From contig CANRFX010000003.1 of assembly GCA_947629995.1 (NCBI GenBank), positions 1 to 31,176 of the forward strand: 31,176 nucleotides of DNA, in the 5' to 3' direction. Below the pieces are notes generated by a model. It made no database searches, had not been told where the DNA came from, and was given only the letters and a program-made list of their open reading frames with translations. The position numbers and the translations under genes were made by a program. This document shows, piece after piece, positions 16,794 through 24,201 of this stretch. Position 1 is the stretch's first letter; each line of letters opens with the position of its first letter. Source of the DNA: an uncultured Clostridia bacterium. GTDB taxonomy: Bacteria; Bacillota; Clostridia; TANB77; CAG-508.

Positions 16794-18371
16794 TTATGCC
16801 AATGAAATCATTATAAACTCATTTCCATATTTTTCTTTCTGTTCCTCTAACCAATCCCATATATTATCTGTATCAATATTAGATATATCAATTTGTTTAA
16901 ATATTGGATATTTCTTATCTATATAATCTGTTATTAAGCTGTAGTTATAATCTTCACTATTATTAGAATTAAATATAAATTCCAGTAATTCTTCTATATC
17001 TTTAGTCAGAGTAAATTTTTTCTTTGTATATAATGACAGCATTTGATTAAATCTTAATTTTATTTCTTTTTTTATATTGCTATGTTCATTAAAAATAGCT
17101 ACTGCCTGTTGAAATTTATTCTGATTAGCATGTGTATAGTGAAATGTAGTTTCTAATTGAGAATGTCCCATTAACTTTTTAACATCAATTGCAGCAAGTT
17201 CCGAATTACAATTCATTTGTAAAGAGCAATAACTATGTCTTAATCCATGAATAGTAACATATTTTAGATTATTTTTCTTAGTAAACTTTTTCCAATTATA
17301 ATTTAAGTATGAAAATCCAATGAGGCAACCCTTCTTATTGATAAATAAACTACTAACACCTTGTTTAACTACTTTTTCTCTTTGTAAAAGATAGTTTTTT
17401 AATATATTCACCACTTCATTAGGTAATGGTAATGTTCTGTAGCTATATGGTGTTTTTGGTAATGTAACTTCATATTTATGTTTAAATTTATTCCAGTTTA
17501 CATTTTTATTTACAGTAATGCTTCCATTCGTAAAATCTATATCTTCCACATTGAGTCCTAATAGTTCGCATTTTCTTATTCCTGTTGTAATAATTAATGA
17601 AAAAACTGCATTAAAAACTATATCCTCTTTTTTTAATAATGATAAAATTTTTATTAACTCTTCACAGGAATAGATTATCGTTTCTTTGCTTTTAGTTTTT
17701 CTAAATTTTACCTTATTAATTGGATTGTTAGAAATATATCCCCAGTCTATTGCTCTATTAAACATATTTTTCATTACCTTATAGATCCTATAAATAGTTT
17801 TATCAGAAATATCTGTGTGTTTTGATTTTAAATTAGAAAAATATTTTTGCAATTTTAAAGGAGTAATATTGGAAATTTTCTCGCTACCCAATTCTTTCAA
17901 TACATATTTATTTAATGTATTCATCATAGAATATGATGTTGTAGACTTTAATTCTTTAAAACAATAAATTGAAAACCATATATTAACAAATTCATTTATG
18001 CTAGCATTCTCTTTTCCTTTTCTACTATTTATTAGTATTTTTTCTGACATTTTTATTTTTCTCTGTTTTTTAGCTTCTGATAATGTTTTAAATGTTTTAG
18101 AATAATAATAATTCCCACTTCTAATAAACAATCTATATTTATTATTTATAGTTCTATAAATATACTTATCTATTAAGACACTTCTATTTGTATTAATTTT
18201 TTCATTTAATTTAATATTGTTTTTTCTCAATATCTCATTTCTAATTTTTATAGCTTTTTCAAAATTACATTTAAAATAGTTATCAAAATTAATCATAGGA
18301 CTCTTTCTTATAATTTTTATCCTATATACATTATCTTTTATAAAATATATGTATTTTTCTTTTCTCATCAT
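16794..18371 (-). CDS. Tyrosine recombinase/integrase
   Basis: 525 residues, catalysing integration and excision of the surrounding element at tRNA-Arg. N-terminal arm-binding-type region to about 120, SAM-like core-binding domain about 122-220 (NEFVNIWFSIYCFKELKSTT), catalytic domain about 230-420. Catalytic residues seen: R266 (TTGIRKCELLGL), H375 and R378 (HGLRHSY), H403 (MGHSQLETT) and Y412 (HYTHANQ). About 100 residues follow the Tyr, a longer tail than usual. Start ATG 18371 (ATGATG) is 5 bases after AGGAGG, which lies in the 3' arm of a 15-bp hairpin. The coding end faces the att site. AT content and codon use look like the neighbours. Confidence 0.95.
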   Translation of the reverse strand: MMRKEKYIYFIKDNVYRIKIIRKSPMINFDNYFKCNFEKAIKIRNEILRKNNIKLNEKINTNRSVLIDKYIYRTINNKYRLFIRSGNYYYSKTFKTLSEAKKQRKIKMSEKILINSRKGKENASINEFVNIWFSIYCFKELKSTTSYSMMNTLNKYVLKELGSEKISNITPLKLQKYFSNLKSKHTDISDKTIYRIYKVMKNMFNRAIDWGYISNNPINKVKFRKTKSKETIIYSCEELIKILSLLKKEDIVFNAVFSLIITTGIRKCELLGLNVEDIDFTNGSITVNKNVNWNKFKHKYEVTLPKTPYSYRTLPLPNEVVNILKNYLLQREKVVKQGVSSLFINKKGCLIGFSYLNYNWKKFTKKNNLKYVTIHGLRHSYCSLQMNCNSELAAIDVKKLMGHSQLETTFHYTHANQNKFQQAVAIFNEHSNIKKEIKLRFNQMLSLYTKKKFTLTKDIEELLEFIFNSNNSEDYNYSLITDYIDKKYPIFKQIDISNIDTDNIWDWLEEQKEKYGNEFIMISLA

Positions 18372-18415
18372 AAAAACCTCCTAATAAAAGATTACTTTTC
18401 TATTAGGAGGTTTTT
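18372..18415 (-). promoter_or_regulatory. 15-bp hairpin covering the integrase ribosome-binding site
   Basis: AAAAACCTCCTAATA (minus strand 18415-18401) and TATTAGGAGGTTTTT (18386-18372) are perfectly complementary across a 14-base loop. The second arm contains the Shine-Dalgarno AGGAGG and ends at the start codon. It could hide the ribosome site, or act as a terminator/attenuator for readthrough from the upstream gene, which stops 38 bases before it. Confidence 0.75.
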
Positions 18416-18452
18416 ACTATAACATTAATTAAATATTAAATACCATATTTAA

Positions 18453-19109
18453 TTACCATATAAACAATGAACTATTAAAATTAAATTCTGTATTTGTATC
18501 TATTTTTGTCTTATTTGATAAAGAAGATATAGAAATATATTTAAAGTATTTATCACACTGTTTAGATTTTTTAGGTTTTATAATTTGTTTAATCTTATCT
18601 CCCACAACAATTAATCCTATCCCTGCTTCTTTAAATTCATCCAAATCAATATTTTTTTGATATTGCTCTAAAATAGCTAAATATGAATAATCTGAAAAAC
18701 GTAAATATCTCTTAGCTTGTAATATTCCATTTTTCCAATCTTTTAACTTAACCTCGATAGAAATATTAGTTCCTATATTTTGTAATTCTAAATCTTTTAG
18801 TATTTCTATCTTATCTTTCTCAAATTCTACTATATTCTTTTCTTTTAATTCATATATATACTTGCAAATATTTTTCTTAGTCATTGAAACATTTTGGGTA
18901 ATTTCTTCTATATTTTTAATTTTCTTTCTACTAATGTAATCATACATTTTCAAAGTATAGTAATCAGTTATCCAGTTATCTTGTTTTAATAATTCTGAAC
19001 ATATCATTATATCTGGAATTCCTATTCCCATTCTTATTTCATTACCATATATAATTTTTTTACTTTTAATATAATCATTTAATATATTTACTAAATCTTT
19101 TTCTTTCAT
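18453..19109 (-). CDS. PD-(D/E)xK nuclease-like protein with internal winged-helix segment
   Basis: 218 residues. Candidate restriction-endonuclease fold: E24 (GNEIRMG), D33 (GIGIPDIMI), then E119-x-K121 in ISIEVKLKDWKNGILQAKRY and LRFSDYSYLAILEQY. Between the two halves, about residues 55-105, lies a winged-helix-like insert (IEEITQNVSMTKKNICKYIY, then ELKEKNIVEFEKDKIEI). The order D...E-x-K and the QAKRY helix fit a metal-dependent nuclease, but activity is inferred. Its start is 6 bases after the stop of the kinase fusion, so the two are translationally linked. Alternative: a transcription regulator with a degenerate nuclease fold. Confidence 0.6.
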   Translation of the reverse strand: MKEKDLVNILNDYIKSKKIIYGNEIRMGIGIPDIMICSELLKQDNWITDYYTLKMYDYISRKKIKNIEEITQNVSMTKKNICKYIYELKEKNIVEFEKDKIEILKDLELQNIGTNISIEVKLKDWKNGILQAKRYLRFSDYSYLAILEQYQKNIDLDEFKEAGIGLIVVGDKIKQIIKPKKSKQCDKYFKYISISSLSNKTKIDTNTEFNFNSSLFIW

Positions 19110-19115
19110 AATTAT

Positions 19116-21161
19116 TTACTCCAAATCTTTTATTAAATCTGGTACTATCTTCTGTAGCTTTTTTAAGTATTCCCAATCATTTGTTTTAAATACTGGGCTT
19201 AGTTTTTGATAATAAGTAATTGCATTCTCAATGTATTGAATCATATAATCTATTCTTTCTTTTTTTTCTAATTTTCTTATGTTTTCAATTTCTTTATTTC
19301 TATTATATAAAAAATGTAATCTGCAATTTTTTTCTTGTAAAATTTCTTCTATTTTTTTACCTTTACAATATGGACAATTACATTTCAAAGCATCTCCAAT
19401 ATTGCTATCAAATATACCTACTAATTTAGATGGATCTTTTCTAGAAATAGAAATAACCTTTAATAGTTCTGGTATATAATATGTAACATACATATTATAT
19501 GGATTATTTCTTTCTGAATATAATTCCTCATAGTAACTTTCAAATCTTGACGCTCCACTTTCAAAAGCATATAACCCAAGCGATAATAATACTAATCCAA
19601 ATGCAGAATTTATTCTTCCTGCAATTACTGGTTTATTTGAAAACTTTTGTAATTTCAATAATGTAAGCATGTAATTATATATCTCTGATATATTTGAATT
19701 ATAATCAATAGTATCAACATAAATAATATACATGTCTGCTGGTAAAGATGTCAAAACATTTAATAAATATTCTCTCTCGCTAGCCGTCGTTAAAATATCT
19801 TTTTTTACGCAGACTCCCATTACTAATTTTTTGTTAATTTTGTTTTGGATTAAGTAGTCTTTAGTTTCCTTTAATAGTTTTACATCTAGTGTAAACCATG
19901 TATCTAAAGAATCTCCTTTTATGCTTACAAAATTTGAATTGTTACTAGCATGAAATGGGGCTAAAATATAATTACTATTATATTTTAATTGTTCTTCCAC
20001 AACGTTTTTTACATATTCTCTTTTTTTGTCAATACTCTCAAAATCTCTTATTTCATATTTATCATAACCACTAGGTGCATAAGATAATTCACTTAATCCT
20101 TTATTATCAGAAAATGTATCATATGTCAACCTTATAGTAGCTGGATCAAAAAAATAATTAATATTATTTAACTCAAGTTGTTTTAATAGATTTTTTTGAT
20201 TTGTCTGTAAATTTATTGGAAAAATGGCATTTTCTATTTTATTTCCATCTAAATAAAATTCTTTCATTATTGTATTTTCATTATACAACCTTAAATAAAA
20301 ACTTGGTTGAAGAACTTCATTTTTTTGTTCTAATATATTATTAGTATTTAACAAATGTTTTATTTTTTTTATATTATCTGGTCTTTTATACACATCTTTT
20401 TCAAGTAAATTTATAATAAGATTATCTATGTAATTAGGTATTTCTGGCATATATTGTAATATTGAAATAGGTTTTTCATTTAATATTTTATAAAATAATT
20501 CATTTATATTACTAAAATTATATGGAAATTTTTTTGATAATAATTCAAATAATATAACTCCTAAACTGTAGTAATCTGAACGATAATCTATATGCTTACT
20601 ATCTACTAACTGCTCTGGTGACATATAAATTGGACTTCCAATTGCCTCTCCTGTTGATGTAATAGATGTAAAGTCTATAATTTTTGACAATCCATAATCT
20701 AACACCTTAATATTTTTATTTTCATCTATAAAGATATTTTGTGGCTTTAAATCTCTATGTATAATATTATTTTTATGAATACAATCTAAAGCATCAAGAA
20801 TTTGATTTACTATCTCTATTGCATCGTCCAAGGATATTGTATTTTCTTTAAGATATTCACTTAATTCAATTCCTTTAGCTTGTTCCATAATAACATATAT
20901 ATATTTTTGATTATTATTCTCAAAACTACCATCATTAATATAATTAATTGTATTTTTATGTTTAACTCTTCTTAAAGCTTCTATTTCATTTCTTATCCTA
21001 TTGTTTTCTCCGTGTACATTATATTCTGTCAAAACATATTCTAAATTAAAAATTTTCATTGCATATTCATTTGAATCTTTTTTACATATATAAACAGTAC
21101 CAAATTGTCCTTTTCCAACATACTTGATAATCTCATATCCATCTATTATTAATCCTTCCAT
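19116..21161 (-). CDS. Ser/Thr protein kinase fused to a large uncharacterised domain
   Basis: 681 residues. The N-terminal Hanks kinase (about 5-270) is complete: glycine loop GKGQFGTVY (16-24), Lys36, catalytic HRDLKPQN (135-142), D155 in DYG, SPEQL (APE-like, 181-185). There is no membrane helix or PASTA repeat, so it is cytosolic, unlike housekeeping PknB. Residues about 280-681 are not recognised with confidence. They alternate strand/helix (YFFDPATIRLTYDTF, ILAPFHASNN, YIIYVDTID, PVIAGRINSAFGLVLLSLGL) like a TIM barrel and end in CNCPYCKG (C594, C596, C599) plus H616. That is reminiscent of the C-x-C-x2-C...H zinc site of tRNA-guanine transglycosylases, with a shorter gap. It is the first gene of a pair with the nuclease-like protein. 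Start ATG 21161 follows GAGGTG. A signalling or defence role is inferred. Confidence 0.75.
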   Translation of the reverse strand: MEGLIIDGYEIIKYVGKGQFGTVYICKKDSNEYAMKIFNLEYVLTEYNVHGENNRIRNEIEALRRVKHKNTINYINDGSFENNNQKYIYVIMEQAKGIELSEYLKENTISLDDAIEIVNQILDALDCIHKNNIIHRDLKPQNIFIDENKNIKVLDYGLSKIIDFTSITSTGEAIGSPIYMSPEQLVDSKHIDYRSDYYSLGVILFELLSKKFPYNFSNINELFYKILNEKPISILQYMPEIPNYIDNLIINLLEKDVYKRPDNIKKIKHLLNTNNILEQKNEVLQPSFYLRLYNENTIMKEFYLDGNKIENAIFPINLQTNQKNLLKQLELNNINYFFDPATIRLTYDTFSDNKGLSELSYAPSGYDKYEIRDFESIDKKREYVKNVVEEQLKYNSNYILAPFHASNNSNFVSIKGDSLDTWFTLDVKLLKETKDYLIQNKINKKLVMGVCVKKDILTTASEREYLLNVLTSLPADMYIIYVDTIDYNSNISEIYNYMLTLLKLQKFSNKPVIAGRINSAFGLVLLSLGLYAFESGASRFESYYEELYSERNNPYNMYVTYYIPELLKVISISRKDPSKLVGIFDSNIGDALKCNCPYCKGKKIEEILQEKNCRLHFLYNRNKEIENIRKLEKKERIDYMIQYIENAITYYQKLSPVFKTNDWEYLKKLQKIVPDLIKDLE

Positions 21162-21261
21162 TATATACTTTCACCTCTTTTCTTTTAACTCATTAAAATT
21201 TTATTTTAGTCTTGTTCACAAATAAAAGATTATTTTAATAAAAAATATTTATTTTAAATTT

Positions 21262-21341
21262 TGGTGTCCCCGAGTGGACTCGAACCACCGCTGGACCGGC
21301 CTTAGGAGGGCCGCGCTCTATCCAAACTGAGCTACGAGGAC
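21262..21341 (-). tRNA. tRNA-Arg(CCU), element-borne complete copy
   Basis: The minus strand reads GTCCTCG (acceptor), D arm GCTC-AGTTTGGATA-GAGC, anticodon arm CGGCC-CTCCTAA-GGCCG with anticodon CCT (reads AGG), T arm GGTTCGAGTCC, CGGGGAC and encoded CCA. The stems are intact. The D loop has one T more than the chromosomal copy and the anticodon stem bases differ (GGCCG against GTCCG), so it is a separate lineage and not a simple duplication. Confidence 0.93.
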
Positions 21342-21389
21342 ATATATATACAACTTAGATAGACAACCACCTTTTTGCGACTATTTTTG

Positions 21390-21398
21390 TCTATTATA
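21390..21398 (-). promoter_or_regulatory. -10 region for the element tRNA
   Basis: The minus strand has a perfect TATAAT (21398-21393) preceded by TTTTGA, giving an extended TGATATAAT, 52 bases before the tRNA 5' end. No clear -35 is seen. Confidence 0.5.
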
Positions 21399-21466
21399 TC
21401 AAAACCTATTCGTTTTTTCTTAAATCAGCTCGTTTTTTTCAAAATCGATTTAATTTTTGAAAAACT

Positions 21467-21474
21467 CTTAGGAG
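21467..21474 (-). other. Attachment core, right end of element
   Basis: CTCCTAAG again. The chromosomal side is the tRNA 5' half; the element side begins AGTTTTTC. Confidence 0.75.
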
Positions 21475-21506
21475 GTCCGCGCTCTATCCAACTGAGCTAC
21501 GAGGAC
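21467..21506 (-). pseudogene. 5' half of the chromosomal tRNA-Arg(CCU)
   Basis: The minus strand reads GTCCTCGTA, D arm GCTC-AGTTGGATA-GAGC, G, CGGAC, CTCCTAAG, then departs into AGTTTTTC, which cannot pair. Joined to 16465-16419 it gives a fully paired tRNA-Arg(CCU), with CGGAC/GTCCG as the anticodon stem. It is still downstream of its own promoter but cannot make a tRNA. Confidence 0.88.
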
Positions 21507-21583
21507 ATTTTTACAACATTTTTCTTTTATAAAATACTATCCACTACTTCTCATTTATAAAGTTTTTACTTTTATGTATTGAT

Positions 21584-21612
21584 ATTTTAACATACTTTTA
21601 TTGAATTGTAAA
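21584..21612 (-). promoter_or_regulatory. Original tRNA-Arg promoter
   Basis: The minus strand has TTTACA (21612-21607), a 17-base spacer and TAAAAT (21589-21584) with an upstream TG. It reads through the tRNA 5' half into the element, so it may also feed the element's own tRNA. Confidence 0.55.
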
Positions 21613-21656
21613 TGATTTTATTGACAACATCTGTTATAATAGTATTGGTGATAAAA

Positions 21657-22367
21657 ATGCAAAGAATTTTAAGTTATATGAGAAAAGCAATTGAGGAATA
21701 TAAAATGATAGAAGAAAACGACAAAATAGGCGTGTGCTTATCTGGCGGAAAAGACTCAATTACAATGTTACATGCTTTCAAATCATTACAGAGATTTTAT
21801 CCAAAAAAATTTGAAATTATTGCAATTAGCATAAATCCAGGTTTTGAATTTTTTGATATTAATCTTTTGCAAAAAACATGTGATAATTTAGAAGTTCCTT
21901 TATTTATTGAAAATAGTAATGCCAAAGAAATTGTTTTTGACATAAGAAAAGAAAAAAATCCTTGCTCTCTTTGTGCTAACTTACGAAGAGGTGTAATTAA
22001 TTCTATTGCTATTAGAGAAGGATGTAATAAGATTGCAATTGGACATAATCAAGATGATGTTTTAGAAACCTTCTTATTAAATTTATTTTATACTGGAAGC
22101 ATTCATACTTTTTCTCCAGTAAGCTATATGGACCGTTCAAAAATAACTCTTATCAGGCCCTTAATCTATACTCCTGAAAAAGAAACAAAAAGATTTGTTA
22201 AAAAGAATAATTTAGAAATTATGCCAAAGGTTTGCCCTATGGATGGTACTTCTAAAAGAGAAGATATGAAAAATTTTATTTTTTCTTTTTCAAAAAACAT
22301 TCCTATGCTTCGTGCTAATTTATTTGGCGCAATTCAAAGAAATTTACCTGATTGGAAAATTAATTAA
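21657..22367 (+). CDS. TtcA/TilS-type PP-loop tRNA-modifying ATPase
   Basis: 236 residues, probably a tRNA 2-thiocytidine (TtcA-like) enzyme that activates a tRNA base by adenylation for thiolation. It has the PP-loop VCLSGGKDSITMLHAF, a CSLC motif (NPCSLCANLRRG) typical of iron-sulfur TtcA proteins, IGHNQDDVLETFLLNLFYTG and a C-terminal KVCPMDGTSKRE with a further Cys. Start: the frame opens at 21612, but ATG 21657 follows GGTG, and TGTTATAAT at 21632-21640 is the likely -10, so the longer form is rejected. Single gene, divergent from the split tRNA. Confidence 0.85.
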   Translation: MQRILSYMRKAIEEYKMIEENDKIGVCLSGGKDSITMLHAFKSLQRFYPKKFEIIAISINPGFEFFDINLLQKTCDNLEVPLFIENSNAKEIVFDIRKEKNPCSLCANLRRGVINSIAIREGCNKIAIGHNQDDVLETFLLNLFYTGSIHTFSPVSYMDRSKITLIRPLIYTPEKETKRFVKKNNLEIMPKVCPMDGTSKREDMKNFIFSFSKNIPMLRANLFGAIQRNLPDWKIN

Positions 22368-22383
22368 TTTTATGTAAATTTTT

Positions 22384-22427
22384 AAAGCCTAAAATTAGAT
22401 TTACATCTAAGTTTTAGGCTTTTTTTT
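22384..22427 (+). terminator. Terminator of the PP-loop gene
   Basis: AAAGCCTAAAA (22384-22394) pairs with TTTTAGGCTTT (22412-22422), with further TAGAT/ATCTA pairing inside, followed by a run of T. Confidence 0.88.
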
Positions 22428-22465
22428 CTACTAAAATTTACACAACTAGACTTAGTAAAATTTTT

Positions 22466-24190
22466 TTATTCTACTAATTTTAGCATAGCATTTTTTAATT
22501 CTTCTAATTTTTCATTTGCTTCTTTTTCTGTTTTGGCTTTTATTCCCATATATAATTTTATTTTTGGTTCCGTTCCAGATGGTCTAATACAGCACCAATT
22601 ATCGTCTTCTAATTCATAATAAAGTACATTTGATTGTGGCAATCCTGTTTTTGTAATTTCACCTGTCTGCATATTTTTTACTATATCTTTATCAATATCT
22701 TTAAATGTTAATACCTTATGATTTCCAATTTTGTCAATTTCTGTATTTCTCATTTTTGTCATCATATCTTTTATTTCTTGCGCACCTTGTGGTCCTTCTC
22801 TTACTATTGATATTTGTTCTTCTTTATAATATCCGTATTTTTCATAGATATCAATCATTGCATCCCATAGTGTTTTTCCTTTTGACATATAGTAACATGC
22901 CGCTTCACAAAGAGCCATAACAGCTGCAATTCCGTCCTTATCTCTTGCATAATCTCCAATTAAGCAGCCATAACTTTCTTCATATCCAAATACATATGTT
23001 TTGTCTTTCTTTTCTTCAGCATCTCTCATAACTTTACCAATGTTTTTAAAACCTGTTAATACTTCAATACATTCTAAATTATAATATTTACTAATTGCTT
23101 TTGCTAAATTTGAAGATACTACTGTTGTAATAAACATTCCATTTTGTGGTAATATTCCTTTTTCCTTCATTTGTGAAATTCTGTATTCAGCAATTAATAG
23201 TGCAGACATATTTCCTGTATAATTCATATATTCTCCTGTTTTAGCATCTTTAGCAAATATTCCTAAACGGTCTGCATCTGGGTCTGTTGCTAAAACTACA
23301 TCTGCATCTACTTTCTTAGCTAATTCTAATGCCATCTTAAATGCTTTTGGATCTTCAGGATTTGGATAATCTACAGTCGGAAAATTTCCATCTGGCTTAC
23401 TTTGTTCTGGTACAACATATACATTTTCTAATCCCAATTCTGTCAAAAGCCTTGTGACTATTGTATTTCCTGTTCCATGTAAAGGGGTATAAACTACTTT
23501 TAATTTTTTACCTTGCTCTTTCATAACATCAGGATTTAAAACAGAATTTTTTAAAACTTCTATATATTTGTCATCCATTTCAGTATCGATTATTTTTAAT
23601 AATCCTTTTTCTGTAGCTTCTTTTTCTGTAATTTGTTTTATATCATTGAAACTTTCTATATTTCTTACTTTGCTTATAATGTCTTTGTCTCTTGGTGATA
23701 CAATTTGCGCTCCATCTTCCCAATATACTTTATATCCATTATATTTTGGCGGATTATGACTTGCTGTTATCATAACACCTGCTGTACAGCCTAAGTTTCT
23801 TATTGTAAAAGATAACTCTGGAACTGCTCTTAGGTTTTTAAATAAGTATGCCTTTATTCCATTTGCACAAAGAATTAATGCTGTTTGCATACTAAATTCT
23901 TTTGACATATTTCTAGAGTCATAACTTATGGCCACTCCTTTGCTTTCAGTTCCTTGCTCTAATATATAATTTGCTAACCCTTGTGTTGCTTTTCCTACTG
24001 TGTATTTGTTCATTCTGTTTGTTCCTGCTCCAATTATACCTCTTAATCCTGCTGTTCCGAATTCTAATTCTTTGTAAAACCTATCTTCAATTTCTTCTTT
24101 GTTGTCTTTTATTTCTAATAGCTCCTTTTTGGTTTCTTCATCAAATTCTTTATCTTCACACCATTTTTGGTATTCTTCTATATAATTCAT
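22466..24190 (-). CDS. Phosphoglucomutase/phosphomannomutase family protein
   Basis: 574 residues, alpha-D-phosphohexomutase (PgcA-like) that interconverts sugar 6- and 1-phosphates in the cytoplasm. It shows FGTAGLRGIIGAGTNRMN, the active Ser loop MITASHNPPKYNGYKVYW, the Mg site ATDPDADRLG, the sugar loop GYEESYGCLIGDYARDKDG and the phosphate loop RPSGTEPKIKLYMG. Start ATG 24190 follows AAGGGG. It lies 11 bases after the UDP-sugar pyrophosphorylase gene, and product and substrate (hexose-1-phosphate) link the two: together they make UDP-sugar, which could supply the glycosyltransferase at 9560. Confidence 0.93.
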   Translation of the reverse strand: MNYIEEYQKWCEDKEFDEETKKELLEIKDNKEEIEDRFYKELEFGTAGLRGIIGAGTNRMNKYTVGKATQGLANYILEQGTESKGVAISYDSRNMSKEFSMQTALILCANGIKAYLFKNLRAVPELSFTIRNLGCTAGVMITASHNPPKYNGYKVYWEDGAQIVSPRDKDIISKVRNIESFNDIKQITEKEATEKGLLKIIDTEMDDKYIEVLKNSVLNPDVMKEQGKKLKVVYTPLHGTGNTIVTRLLTELGLENVYVVPEQSKPDGNFPTVDYPNPEDPKAFKMALELAKKVDADVVLATDPDADRLGIFAKDAKTGEYMNYTGNMSALLIAEYRISQMKEKGILPQNGMFITTVVSSNLAKAISKYYNLECIEVLTGFKNIGKVMRDAEEKKDKTYVFGYEESYGCLIGDYARDKDGIAAVMALCEAACYYMSKGKTLWDAMIDIYEKYGYYKEEQISIVREGPQGAQEIKDMMTKMRNTEIDKIGNHKVLTFKDIDKDIVKNMQTGEITKTGLPQSNVLYYELEDDNWCCIRPSGTEPKIKLYMGIKAKTEKEANEKLEELKNAMLKLVE

Positions 24191-24201
24191 TTTATTACCC
24201 C

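Larger units (their letters stand above)
16466..21466 (-). mobile_element. 5.0 kb integrated element in tRNA-Arg(CCU) with replacement tRNA
   Basis: It is bounded by CTCCTAAG at 16458-16465 and 21467-21474. Joining the outer flanks restores a complete tRNA-Arg(CCU); joining the inner flanks gives an attP of the form CCGAGTTT-CTCCTAAG-AGTTTTTC, which holds no tRNA half. From the 5' tRNA side the contents are a complete tRNA-Arg(CCU) (21341-21262), a Ser/Thr kinase fusion, a PD-(D/E)xK-like protein and a tyrosine integrase next to the other end. All genes face the same way. No replication, capsid or conjugation genes are present, so it is a minimal integrative island or a satellite mobilised by others. 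Confidence 0.85.
21342..21656. other. Element right end and tRNA promoter region
   Basis: 315 bases without a protein gene. It contains the element tRNA's promoter region, the att junction, the 5' tRNA fragment, the old tRNA promoter and the start region of the PP-loop gene. Readable frames here overlap tRNA sequence and are not genes. Confidence 0.6.

Noticed and set aside
21262..21506. Two tandem functional tRNA genes
   Set aside because: The second stops pairing after the anticodon loop; it is only the 5' half of the gene whose 3' half is at 16419-16465.
21375..21560. Plus-strand 61-codon frame
   Set aside because: It runs through the tRNA 5' fragment and promoter DNA on the antisense strand.
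21612..21656. N-terminal extension of the PP-loop protein from ATG 21612
   Set aside because: This stretch contains the likely -10 element and the GGTG ribosome site, and the extension is not a family feature.
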